NCBI GenBank assembly: GCA_050732575.1
Contig: JBOHRF010000230.1
Span: 1-8,234 of the forward strand
Direction of reading: 5' to 3'
Source: JBBDWZ01 sp050732575
Lineage (GTDB): Bacteria > Gemmatimonadota > Gemmatimonadetes > Longimicrobiales > RSA9
Length of the DNA: 8,234 nt
In this document: piece by piece, positions 1 to 5,709 of the stretch
How the letters are laid out: every line of letters starts with the position of its first letter
Numbering within the stretch: the stretch's first letter is position 1
Notes under the pieces: generated by a model
What the model saw: only the letters and a program-made list of their open reading frames with translations
Told to the model about the DNA's origin: nothing
Databases searched by the model: none
Program-made: the position numbers and the translations under genes

Positions 1-100
1 CGTCGCGATCGCCAGCGCGCATTCGGCGCAGCAGCGACTTCGCTTCTTTGCGCATGTATTCGAGGCTTGGCCGATCCGGAAGGGGTGACGGCGAGGACAT
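1..100 (-). CDS. N-terminus of a hypothetical protein with the 'RPSLEYMRKEAK' leader (partial, runs off left edge)
   Basis: Reading the minus strand from an ATG at 98-100 gives 33 in-frame codons with no stop before the window edge. The peptide starts MSSPSPLPDRPSLEYMRKEA and continues KSLLRRMRAGDRD. A near-perfect ribosome binding site (AAGGAGGAG, complement of 102-110) lies just upstream, which fixes the start. The pattern LPxRPSLExLRKxAKxLLRxxRAGD is one I know from the N-termini of soil-bacterial proteins that often carry ankyrin-type repeats further on. Only this cytoplasmic, positively charged leader is visible, so the rest of the protein is inferred. It is transcribed in the same direction as the TonB receptor, 288 bases downstream of that gene's stop, and probably from its own promoter. 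Confidence 0.72.
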   Translation of the reverse strand, partial: MSSPSPLPDRPSLEYMRKEAKSLLRRMRAGDRD

Positions 101-101
101 A

Positions 102-110
102 CTCCTCCTT
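102..110 (-). promoter_or_regulatory. Strong Shine-Dalgarno for the left-edge gene
   Basis: The minus strand reads AAGGAGGAGT immediately before the ATG at 98-100. This is one of the best ribosome binding site matches in the window and decides the start of the partial gene. Confidence 0.7.
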
Positions 111-210
111 TCGTTACGGCCCGCGTCCGCCTGGTGGGCCCGAAAAGAGGCGCGTGTTGCACCGCACGACAGGAATGTGCCGGATGGGATCGTCCCTTCC
201 CGCGGACCGG

Positions 211-229
211 TGACGCTCCGACGGCGTCA
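211..229. repeat. Inverted repeat TGACGC/GCGTCA between receptor stop and left-edge gene
   Basis: TGACGC at 211-216 and GCGTCA at 224-229 form a six-base-pair stem with a seven-base loop. There is no T-run on either side, so it is not a convincing intrinsic terminator. It would sit at the start of the leader RNA of the left-edge gene. The rest of 101-388 shows nothing that looks coding. Confidence 0.3.
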
Positions 230-232
230 ACC

Positions 233-263
233 ATAGTGTGGCGATGGCATCGCGCGGAGTCAA
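233..263 (-). promoter_or_regulatory. Candidate sigma-70-type promoter with long 19-bp spacer containing a dyad
   Basis: On the minus strand TTGACT (complement of 258-263) is followed after 19 bases by CACTAT (complement of 233-238), a weak -10 match. The spacer contains the inverted repeat GCGATG-G-CATCGC at 241-253. A 19-bp spacer with an embedded dyad is the arrangement known for MerR-family controlled promoters, but no such regulator is in the window. The predicted start would give a leader of about 125 bases before the left-edge gene. The -10 match is poor, so this is only a candidate. Confidence 0.28.
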
Positions 264-388
264 CGGGAGCGATTGACGTCTATTATCCCGTGAGCGCAGC
301 TGTCGAGCCGGAGGTAGTGGACGACCCGTACGAGCGAAACGCAACCCGGCCTGGTATGTCGACCGAGCCATACGGTTCCCCGTGGGCG

Positions 389-2581
389 TCAGTTCGCGCG
401 CGGCCAGCGGAAGCGCACAGCCACATTGGCCATGAAGCCTTCGAGCGGAGCCCACACATCGGTCGTTCTGCGGCCGCCCACGGTAGGCGTCGGTCGAACG
501 AGCGGTTGATGTTCAGTTTGGCGGACGTCGAGAAGATTCTCGAAGTTGGCTACGACTTCCACCGGCCCGAATTGCCGCATGGCGATCGCCATCGCATAGA
601 GGTACGGCTTCGAGTCGCGGCGATACGGGTCGTCATCGAGCGCCTGGCGCCCGTAGTAAATGCCTTCAATGCCGACGCGGTAAACGCCGGGCCGCTCCAG
701 CATCAAGTCACCGCCGATGCGGTGACGATTGAGGAGCGGGACTGCCTCCCGTTCACCGGTCTCGGCATCACTCCTCGTCCCGTGCGCATAACCGTATGTG
801 AGCAGGAACTTGCCGGCTGCGAAGCGCCAGATCGCTGCTGCTTCCGCGCCGGCGATGCGCGTGGGGCCCGTTGCATTGCGCAGCGTTCCTGACGGTCCGG
901 TGTCGCTGAGATCGACCAACTGGATGGCGCGGTCAATGGACGAACTGTAGCCGGTCAAAAGGAACTCGGCACCAAGAACGCGACCGCTCAGATCGAGCAT
1001 CACACCAAGACTGCGCTCGCCGCGCAGCGTGCTGGGTTGAATGGCGCGCAGGCCGATCGCTTCGACCTCCTCCGTCAGCGAAGTCGGAGCAGCGAATCCC
1101 GTCCCCCCACCAAGCCGCACCGTCCACTCGGCAGCCGGACGCAGCAGGATGGCCAGACGCTCGGTCAGCTCGAGTCCTTCCTCTGCATGGACGTCACCAC
1201 GCACACTTGCCGACACCGTGGCGGGCCCGATTTGGCGTTCACCGGTAACGAACAGTCCGGGCGTCACCCAGTCATGATCGAAACTCGCGTTGAGTTTGTT
1301 GTGGTACCCGTCGGCCTGCACGGCAGCGCCCAGCACCAGAGCTGCGCGCTCCACTTTCATCATGCGCGTGAGCTCGGCGAATCCCGTGGAGATGCGATCG
1401 CGTTCCAACGGTCCTTCACCAAATCGTCGTTCTCGCCCGTTCGTTGACAGCGCCAGCCGGACTGCGATATGCCCGGAGTCTGGCCGCGGCAGCCGCAGCG
1501 TCGTGCCCAGGTCGATGCGTCGGCCGGTCAACCCTTCACGAAATGGTTGCCCGCCAGGCGCGAGCGCACTGCCCAGCGTACCGCCTTGGCGGTCGTCATA
1601 GGCATAACCCGCGGTGATGAAGAGCGAGCCGCCCTGCGCGCTGCTGGATGAGTACCGCGGACGCACTCCCCAGCGCCGGGCTCGCGGTTGATCGCCCCAT
1701 CCGTCGTCGTCCGGATCAGCGGCGTCTTGCACCGTACCCGACATGAGCAGCGATAGGCCCGAATGTTCGGAGAAGCGCCGGCTCAGCCACGTGGCAGCGT
1801 CGGTGACACCCATAGTCCGTCTATTGAAGAGCACTTCGTTGCGTCCGGATGGTCGCTTCGACACCAGATTGATGACCCCGCCGAGCGCCTGCCCTCCGTA
1901 AAGAGCAGACGCGGCGCCCTTGATCAGCTCCACGCGACTGAGATCGACGGGTGAGATATCCAGTGGGCCGAGCGCACTCGCGGCCCCGCCGTAAATTGGT
2001 AGGCCGTCCGCGAGCATTGCGGTGTATTGCCCGGGCAATCCGAGAATCCGCACGCTGCCCGTACCCAGCGTTGGCGATGCGTGATGAACGCGCAGCCCCG
2101 GAGTCTCGTTGAGCAACATCGTTATACCGCTGGGCGCCATGAGCGTGTTCTCGTCGACTTCCATCTCGTCGAGAACTTCGACTCTGACCGGCACATTTCC
2201 CGCCAGGCGCTCGATGCGTGTCGCCGTCACAACCAACTGCTCCATCTCCATCACCTCCATCTCGACGTCGATGGTCAACGAGATGGTACTGTCCGCAATC
2301 ACTGTGACGGTGACGCGTTTGGTCACGAAGCCGGTGCGCGTCACGAGCAGTGTGCGCGGTCCCGCGGGAAGGACCAGCCGCGCACGGCCGGCGGTGTCAG
2401 AAGTCGCGCTGCGGTTCTCGGAGCGAATGAGGAAGCCTGCCACCATCCCCATCGACTCCCGCACGGTGACATTGATGGTGCCGGAATCGGGCCGTTGGGC
2501 GCTGAGAGGCGCAATGCCGAACAACACGATGAATAGCAGCACGATTGGAATACGGATTGAAATCACCATACCACCATCCAT
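389..2581 (-). CDS. TonB-dependent outer-membrane receptor with carboxypeptidase-regulatory-like N-terminal domain
   Basis: This 730-residue protein is an outer-membrane active transporter, probably for an iron-siderophore, cobalamin or similar large ligand. Residues 1-28 are a signal peptide ending APLSA before QRPD. Residues 32-110 resemble the beta-sandwich carboxypeptidase-regulatory-like domain (TAGRARLVLPAG, VTRTGFVTKRV). A TonB-box-like LVVTATR is at 116-122. The plug domain covers about 125-243, with SVRILGLPGQYTAMLADGLP and LSRVELIKGAASALYGGQAL as hallmark segments. The remainder is the 22-strand barrel, with a C-terminal FENLLDVRQTEH segment typical of FepA/BtuB-type receptors. Length is normal for the family. 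The ATG at 2581 is used here; an ATG four codons in (2569) is equally possible and would give a more standard signal peptide. No TonB/ExbBD genes are nearby and the substrate cannot be read from the sequence. Confidence 0.93.
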   Translation of the reverse strand: MDGGMVISIRIPIVLLFIVLFGIAPLSAQRPDSGTINVTVRESMGMVAGFLIRSENRSATSDTAGRARLVLPAGPRTLLVTRTGFVTKRVTVTVIADSTISLTIDVEMEVMEMEQLVVTATRIERLAGNVPVRVEVLDEMEVDENTLMAPSGITMLLNETPGLRVHHASPTLGTGSVRILGLPGQYTAMLADGLPIYGGAASALGPLDISPVDLSRVELIKGAASALYGGQALGGVINLVSKRPSGRNEVLFNRRTMGVTDAATWLSRRFSEHSGLSLLMSGTVQDAADPDDDGWGDQPRARRWGVRPRYSSSSAQGGSLFITAGYAYDDRQGGTLGSALAPGGQPFREGLTGRRIDLGTTLRLPRPDSGHIAVRLALSTNGRERRFGEGPLERDRISTGFAELTRMMKVERAALVLGAAVQADGYHNKLNASFDHDWVTPGLFVTGERQIGPATVSASVRGDVHAEEGLELTERLAILLRPAAEWTVRLGGGTGFAAPTSLTEEVEAIGLRAIQPSTLRGERSLGVMLDLSGRVLGAEFLLTGYSSSIDRAIQLVDLSDTGPSGTLRNATGPTRIAGAEAAAIWRFAAGKFLLTYGYAHGTRSDAETGEREAVPLLNRHRIGGDLMLERPGVYRVGIEGIYYGRQALDDDPYRRDSKPYLYAMAIAMRQFGPVEVVANFENLLDVRQTEHQPLVRPTPTVGGRRTTDVWAPLEGFMANVAVRFRWPRAN

Positions 2582-2730
2582 GACATCAAAAAGTCGCGGT
2601 AGCCCACCAAGAACTGGCGCACGAAGTGTAAGCTGCGGCCAACCCAGCAGCTACCTGATTGATTTGCTGTACCAGATCATACCGGCGTCTACACGCTGAA
2701 GGAACCCGCTCCTGACAGCTTCATCCGACC

Positions 2731-2737
2731 GTTAGGC
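2731..2737 (-). other. Second attC-like core motif GCCTAAC downstream of the cassette gene
   Basis: GTTAGGC on the plus strand, hence GCCTAAC (RYYYAAC) on the minus strand, lies 48 bases after the stop of the membrane-protein gene, where the left end of the cassette's own attC is expected. The following bases share GCCTAACG...AAGCTG...GAGC with an arm of the site at 3330-3401. A partner GTTGGCC (complement of 2637-2643) could close the outer box with one wobble pair, but the inner fold is weak. I therefore call only the core, not a full attC. Confidence 0.35.
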
Positions 2738-2743
2738 GCGTCA

Positions 2744-2770
2744 GATTTGTTCAAGCGAGTTACTCAAATC
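2744..2770 (-). terminator. Weak stem-loop after the cassette gene
   Basis: GATTTG at 2744-2749 pairs with CAAATC at 2765-2770 around a 15-base loop. It starts 16 bases beyond the stop codon of the membrane-protein gene. No T-run follows, so termination is doubtful. A nine-base direct repeat, ATCCGACCG, lies nearby at 2723-2731 and 2768-2776, on either side of the GTTAGGC core and this stem. Confidence 0.22.
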
Positions 2771-2785
2771 CGACCGGCAAAGCCA

Positions 2786-3310
2786 TCAGGAAACAATCAC
2801 GTCGGAATCATCTCGCTCCGGTCGTGTCGGGGCCCGCAAAGTGACAAAGCTTGCCGCGGCTTGGATCACGAGTGCAGCCAGAATAACAAAAGCCTGCGGT
2901 TCCGGGAGGGCTAGAACGGCTCCGATGCCAAAAAATACAAAAACTACATTGGCCCAGCGAATTACTGGTGCGGTGGGAAGATCACAGGGACTCTCGCCGA
3001 CGTGCGACCAATTCGCAGCGGCGAGGAATAGAAGCCCGAGGCCAGTTCCTAGAAACCAGACGGAATCCGGAGACCAGGTTTCATACAAAAGAAATGTAAG
3101 AACGGAGTGGAGGACTGCGAGCAAAGCAATGGCTCCCGTAGCAAACCGATGAAGCCGCCGCCAGGTAAGAAATGTCATTGGTGATCCGAAGAACGCTGTC
3201 CGCGAGTCGGGCACTCTACATCCCTGTATAAACAAAGCGTGCCACGCCAACCAAGGCAACCCCGCCACAATGGTGAGTGTGGCGCTAAATACGAAAAGGT
3301 CTTTTGCCAT
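2786..3310 (-). CDS. Small five-helix integral membrane protein on a putative integron gene cassette
   Basis: This 174-residue protein has five predicted membrane segments: about residues 5-28 (FVFSATLTIVAGLPWLAWHA), 53-75, 83-101, 119-137 and 142-160. It ends in a charged tail (RAPTRPERDDSDVIVS). Two histidines 13 residues apart flank the second helix (LHRF and LHS), but I do not recognise a family and assign no function. The ATG at 3308-3310 is preferred to the TTG at 3314-3316. Neither has a clear ribosome binding site. The ATG starts 19 bases after a GTTAGGC core motif, which is typical spacing for integron cassette genes. Sampled lines of this gene average about 52% G+C, against about 65% in the genes on both sides, so it was probably acquired. 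It reads opposite to the regulator operon upstream and in the same direction as the receptor gene. Confidence 0.82.
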   Translation of the reverse strand: MAKDLFVFSATLTIVAGLPWLAWHALFIQGCRVPDSRTAFFGSPMTFLTWRRLHRFATGAIALLAVLHSVLTFLLYETWSPDSVWFLGTGLGLLFLAAANWSHVGESPCDLPTAPVIRWANVVFVFFGIGAVLALPEPQAFVILAALVIQAAASFVTLRAPTRPERDDSDVIVS

Positions 3311-3329
3311 GATCAAAGAGTAGTGGTCG

Positions 3330-3401
3330 GCCTAACGTCCCGGTTCAAGCTGCGAGCCGGCGCTGTGGACGCGCCGCTCCGTGAACTCTTGAATGGTTAG
3401 C
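3330..3401 (-). other. attC-like recombination site (integron cassette boundary)
   Basis: Read on the minus strand the site ends in GTTAGGC (complement of 3330-3336), a perfect match to the attC consensus GTTRRRY. Its other end has GCTAAC (complement of 3396-3401). Folding pairs CTAAC with GTTAG (5 bp), then leaves an asymmetric unpaired spacer (7 versus 2 bases). Next come TTCAAG with CTTGAA (6 bp), an internal loop, GAGC with GCTC (4 bp), one extra C bulged out, GGCGC with GCGCC (5 bp), and the terminal loop TGTGGAC. R box, unpaired spacer, TTCAAG-type L box, extrahelical base and variable terminal loop are the layout known for attC sites. The outer RYYYAAC end is imperfect (TGCTAAC), so the site may be partly decayed. 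Confidence 0.6.
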
Positions 3402-3488
3402 ACCCTCACCGCGGCGCGGCCAGCCGGCTCGTCAGCTTCAAACCGTAGTTTGCCAGCACACTACTCGCGGACGCAAAGAAGCAGTGAT

Positions 3489-3494
3489 TTGACA
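3489..3494 (+). promoter_or_regulatory. Perfect -35-like TTGACA upstream of the membrane protein/AraC operon
   Basis: TTGACA occurs at 3489-3494, about 85 bases before the chosen start of the operon. No good -10 is seen 16-18 bases further on (GC-rich sequence there), so this is only half a promoter and may be chance or may need an activator. Confidence 0.22.
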
Positions 3495-3508
3495 TTTCTT
3501 GCGGACTT

Positions 3509-3532
3509 GCGCGCGTGCTCTCCCGCGCGCGC
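3509..3532 (+). repeat. GC-rich stem-loop in the operon leader
   Basis: GCGCGCG at 3509-3515 pairs with the GC-alternating run at 3524-3532, giving a stem of at least seven G-C pairs with an 8-10 base loop. It lies between the TTGACA and the first gene and overlaps an alternative upstream GTG at 3515. That argues that translation starts further on, at 3578. Confidence 0.35.
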
Positions 3533-3577
3533 CATCCCCACGGTATCTTCGCGCCACCTCTTCACAGGATCGGCGCG

Positions 3578-3988
3578 GTGCGCGGAACAAAGGGAATTCG
3601 GATCGGCCGAATCACGCTGGCGACAATCCTCGCCGAGCTCACTCCCATCCTGCTGCTCGTCGTGGTCGTACTCATCTACGAGACCAGAGGCGTCGACCCG
3701 CAAACGCGCCAGGCCTTCGCGGAACGCGTCGGAATGTGGCTCGGTCCAATTGCTGGAGCCATCTCCACCTTTGGCTTTGCCTTTCTGGCCTCCCGAGGTA
3801 CAGATCGTCCGCTACTGCACGGCACAATCGTCGGCATTGCGGTCACGCTGCTGGATGCCGTGCTCACTTTCGCATCGGGAGCGCTGCCAGCAGACCAGTT
3901 TGAGAAGTTCATTCCACTCTTCGCGGCCGCCTATGCGGGGAAAATCCTCGGGGGCGTGGCGGCAGGCCTGCTCGCGGCGCGGCGGTGA
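3578..3988 (+). CDS. Four-helix membrane protein, first gene of AraC operon
   Basis: From the GTG at 3578 this is a 136-residue protein with four hydrophobic segments: ITLATILAELTPILLLVVVV, VGMWLGPIAGAISTFGFAFL, LLHGTIVGIAVTLLDAVLTF and FIPLFAAAYAGKILGGVAAG. The start is chosen because AGGA at 3566-3569 sits eight bases upstream. An in-frame GTG at 3515 would add 21 residues but lies in a stem-loop without a ribosome binding site. The family is not one I can name, and no catalytic motif is visible. Its TGA stop overlaps the GTG start of the AraC-type gene (GTGA, 3985-3988), so the two are almost certainly translated together. The protein may be the effector or membrane partner of that regulator, which is inference from context only. 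Confidence 0.75.
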   Translation: MRGTKGIRIGRITLATILAELTPILLLVVVVLIYETRGVDPQTRQAFAERVGMWLGPIAGAISTFGFAFLASRGTDRPLLHGTIVGIAVTLLDAVLTFASGALPADQFEKFIPLFAAAYAGKILGGVAAGLLAARR

Positions 3989-4800
3989 GCGTCGAGCGCG
4001 TGCTGCGCGCGGTGGTCGCCATCGAGCGCGATCTCGATGCCACCTTCTCGCTGCCCGAGCTGGCCGATCACGCGTGTCTATCGGAATTTCACTTTCATCG
4101 GCTCTTTACGGCGATCGTCGGAGAGCCGCCCGCCGAGTATGTCCGGCGGTTGCGGCTGGAGCGCGCGGCGCATGAGTTGTCGACGAGTCAGCGCGCCCTC
4201 GCCGATATTGGACGAGAGGCGGGGTACGGAAGCCAGAGCGCGTTCACGCGCGCTTTCAGCGAACGCTTCGGCTGCGCGCCCGGCGTGTTTCGCGAACGCG
4301 AGCGCGGACGCTGGGCCGGACCTGTGATTGAACAACGAAGACTCGTGGGTCGCATCGAGACGGTCGCGCCGCTGCGCGTCGCGTTCGTCCGGCACGTCGG
4401 CCCGTACGATCAGGTGCGCCCGGTGTTCGAACGGCTCGCCGCCTGGGCCGCGGCGCGCGCCTCGAAGATCGACCCGCTGCTACTCGGCCTCGCGCACGAC
4501 AACCCGCGCATCACGCCGGCCGTGCAGCTCCGCTTCGACTGTTGCATCGAGCTCACCGCGAACGTTCGCGGTGAAAGCGACATCGGCGTGACCGAGGTCT
4601 GCGGCGGCGAGTACGCGACCGCTGTCCATCGCGGCCCGTTCGATCGCCTCGCCGAGACGTATGCGTGGCTCGCGCTCGACTTCATGCCCCGTGCAGGACG
4701 ATCGATGCGCAAGGCGCCGTGCATCGAGATCTATCTAACGCCGCCAGAGCGAACGCCGCCGGCCGTACAGCTCACTGAGGTTCTTGTCCCCGTCCGTTAG
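3985..4800 (+). CDS. AraC-family transcriptional regulator with GyrI-like small-molecule-binding domain
   Basis: This 271-residue protein combines an N-terminal AraC/MarA-type DNA-binding domain (about 3-105) with a C-terminal GyrI-like domain (about 118-271), the architecture of Rob and related effector-sensing regulators. The two helix-turn-helix motifs are SLPELADHACLSEFHFHRLF (22-41) and LADIGREAGYGSQSAFTRAF (72-91). The GyrI-like half shows VAFVRHVGPYDQV (132-144), the GGEYATAVHRGPFDRL segment and a final EIYLTPPERTPP strand. It is cytoplasmic, binds DNA and probably senses a small hydrophobic or cationic ligand. The GTG start overlaps the stop of the upstream membrane-protein gene in GTGA, so translational coupling explains the lack of its own strong ribosome binding site. 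Length and both domains look complete. The regulated target is unknown; its own operon is the simplest guess. Confidence 0.92.
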   Translation: MSVERVLRAVVAIERDLDATFSLPELADHACLSEFHFHRLFTAIVGEPPAEYVRRLRLERAAHELSTSQRALADIGREAGYGSQSAFTRAFSERFGCAPGVFRERERGRWAGPVIEQRRLVGRIETVAPLRVAFVRHVGPYDQVRPVFERLAAWAAARASKIDPLLLGLAHDNPRITPAVQLRFDCCIELTANVRGESDIGVTEVCGGEYATAVHRGPFDRLAETYAWLALDFMPRAGRSMRKAPCIEIYLTPPERTPPAVQLTEVLVPVR

Positions 4801-4807
4801 GTCGTGC

Positions 4808-5023
4808 GCCTTTGAGCAAAGGATAAACGACCAGCTGCCAAACGTCATTCTCATTTCGGGTAGCTGCGAGTACATGGTTCCGGCCGATTTGCACCGGGTC
4901 GACAGGCAAATGCACCGAGCGTCGCAGTGCGCCCGCGGAGTCAAAGACGAACCACTTTCGGCCCCTGGCGTCCAATGTCCCAACACCCACCCAGAGATTT
5001 CCGTCCGGATCCGTGCTGGTCCG
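4808..5023 (-). pseudogene. C-terminal remnant of a beta-propeller (NHL/6-bladed type) protein
   Basis: The minus-strand frame from an in-frame TGA (5024-5026) reads TDPDGNLWVGVG, then KWFVFDSAGALRRSVHLPVD, and ends near VVYPLLKG. 'DPDGNLWV', 'W.VFD..G.L...V.LP' and a final 'W.L.VYPL' strand are the pattern of the last one or two blades of secreted six-bladed propeller proteins common in Gemmatimonadota-like genomes. Upstream of the TGA a related stretch continues in another frame (DGRVALPCLAGVDGPAR), indicating a frameshift. The longest possible open frame starts at a GTG at 4988-4990 and gives 72 residues, far short of about 350 for a whole protein, with no signal peptide. It converges on the AraC gene and its frame runs into that gene's 3' end. 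I read it as a dead fragment, with the family less certain than its decayed state. Confidence 0.55.
4809..4822 (+). terminator. Short stem-loop after the AraC gene
   Basis: CCTTT at 4809-4813 and AAAGG at 4818-4822 form a five-base-pair stem with loop GAGC, beginning nine bases after the regulator's stop. No T-run follows. The same bases encode the last recognisable residues of the minus-strand propeller remnant, so the stem may be accidental. Confidence 0.22.
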
Positions 5024-5093
5024 TCAACGCCGGCCAGGCATGGCAGCGCTACTCGGCCATCGAGACAGTCCGTGATGTCGAGTTCTCGGCTCG

Positions 5094-5633
5094 CTAGCGG
5101 CTGACTTTGTTGAAGATGATGCCGCGTGCCCTCCCGTTGCCAGCTTCAAACCCGGTAACATTGCCTTGCGCATCGCGGCGGAAGACGACCTGGCTCACAG
5201 GCAATGTTCCGGAGAAGGTGTCTCCATTGGTGTGCGTCAGCGCGACCGGTCCGAAACGACGGTGCCGGATGACGAGTTGTCCGCCCTCAACAGTCAGGTC
5301 ATAGAATGTCTCCAGCTCCTGGCTGAAATAACGACCTGCGAAGCTGGTGAGGTCCACTGACGCTTTCTCTACGACGCGTCGTCCGGGGTGCTGCCCGTCC
5401 TGCTGGAAGGTGATCCCCTCCACGGCTCCGTCCGCTGCCGTGTTGAATGTCATCCGGGCCGGCGCGCCGACCACTTCGAAGGAGGTCATGGACGTCGGCC
5501 GCAGCGGTAGTGCCGCCTGGCCCGGAAGCTGGATTCGCAGCTGACCTTCCTGCAGTTCTACCGTCAGGAGCAGGCCGCCCAGCGTCGTCATCTCGTATTT
5601 GCCGGCATAGCGCCGTAGCGTCGCAAGCCGAGG
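5094..5633 (-). pseudogene. C-terminal tail of a serine beta-lactamase-like hydrolase, 5' part lost (tandem DUF3471-like domains)
   Basis: Homology starts directly after an in-frame TGA (5634-5636) with LRRYAGKYE, before the only in-frame ATG (5589-5591). The usable open frame is therefore 165 residues and begins inside a domain. Two related modules follow. The first runs from RYAGKYE to about GITFQQDG. The second starts FAGRYFSQELETFYDLTVEG and includes LVIRHRRFGPVALT, VVFRRDAQGNVTGFE and a terminal RARGIIFNKV. This pair is the lipocalin-like tail found after the catalytic domain of class-C beta-lactamase-type hydrolases (DUF3471-like). The catalytic half with SxxK and YxN motifs, and any signal peptide, is absent upstream, where the sequence turns directly into the leader of the divergent esterase-like gene. 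It could still be expressed as a short protein, but a truncated relic is more likely. Confidence 0.65.
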
Positions 5634-5659
5634 TCAATCCTCCGCGGTCCAACCTCGGC
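5627..5659. repeat. Perfect 8-bp inverted repeat between hydrolase remnant and esterase-like gene
   Basis: GCCGAGGT at 5627-5634 and ACCTCGGC at 5652-5659 are exact reverse complements separated by 17 bases, with the palindrome CCGCGG in the middle of the spacer. It sits at the break point of the hydrolase remnant and about 50 bases before the start of the divergent plus-strand gene. An operator or a scar of the rearrangement are both possible. TCTAAT at 5673-5678 just downstream could serve as a -10 for the plus-strand gene, but no matching -35 is seen. Confidence 0.4.
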
Positions 5660-5709
5660 GGCCAGACTGGTATCTAATCGACCGGCGCGTATCCATCAAA
5701 AGGGCACCC

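Noticed and set aside
134..892. Plus-strand open frame of 252 codons
   Set aside because: Antisense to the end of the TonB receptor gene; its composition (many R, H, A) is typical of high-GC shadow frames and no domain is recognisable.
389..2581. The TonB receptor gene as a second large integron cassette
   Set aside because: Its G+C matches the surroundings (39 of 60 in one counted line), it is far longer than usual cassette genes, and no GTTRRRY-terminated foldable site was seen downstream in 1-388.
2027..2699. Overlapping plus-strand frames of 169 and 196 codons
   Set aside because: Antisense to the signal peptide, regulatory-like domain and plug of the receptor; low-complexity Ser/Thr/Ile or His-rich peptides without motifs.
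4734..4801. A second attC-like pair, ATCTAAC (4734-4740) and GTTAGGT (4795-4801), at the end of the AraC gene
   Set aside because: Both core matches are exact, but the bases encode the conserved C-terminal strand of the GyrI-like domain and its stop codon. The interior has only a four-base complementary box, and such seven-base motifs are expected by chance about once per kilobase per strand.
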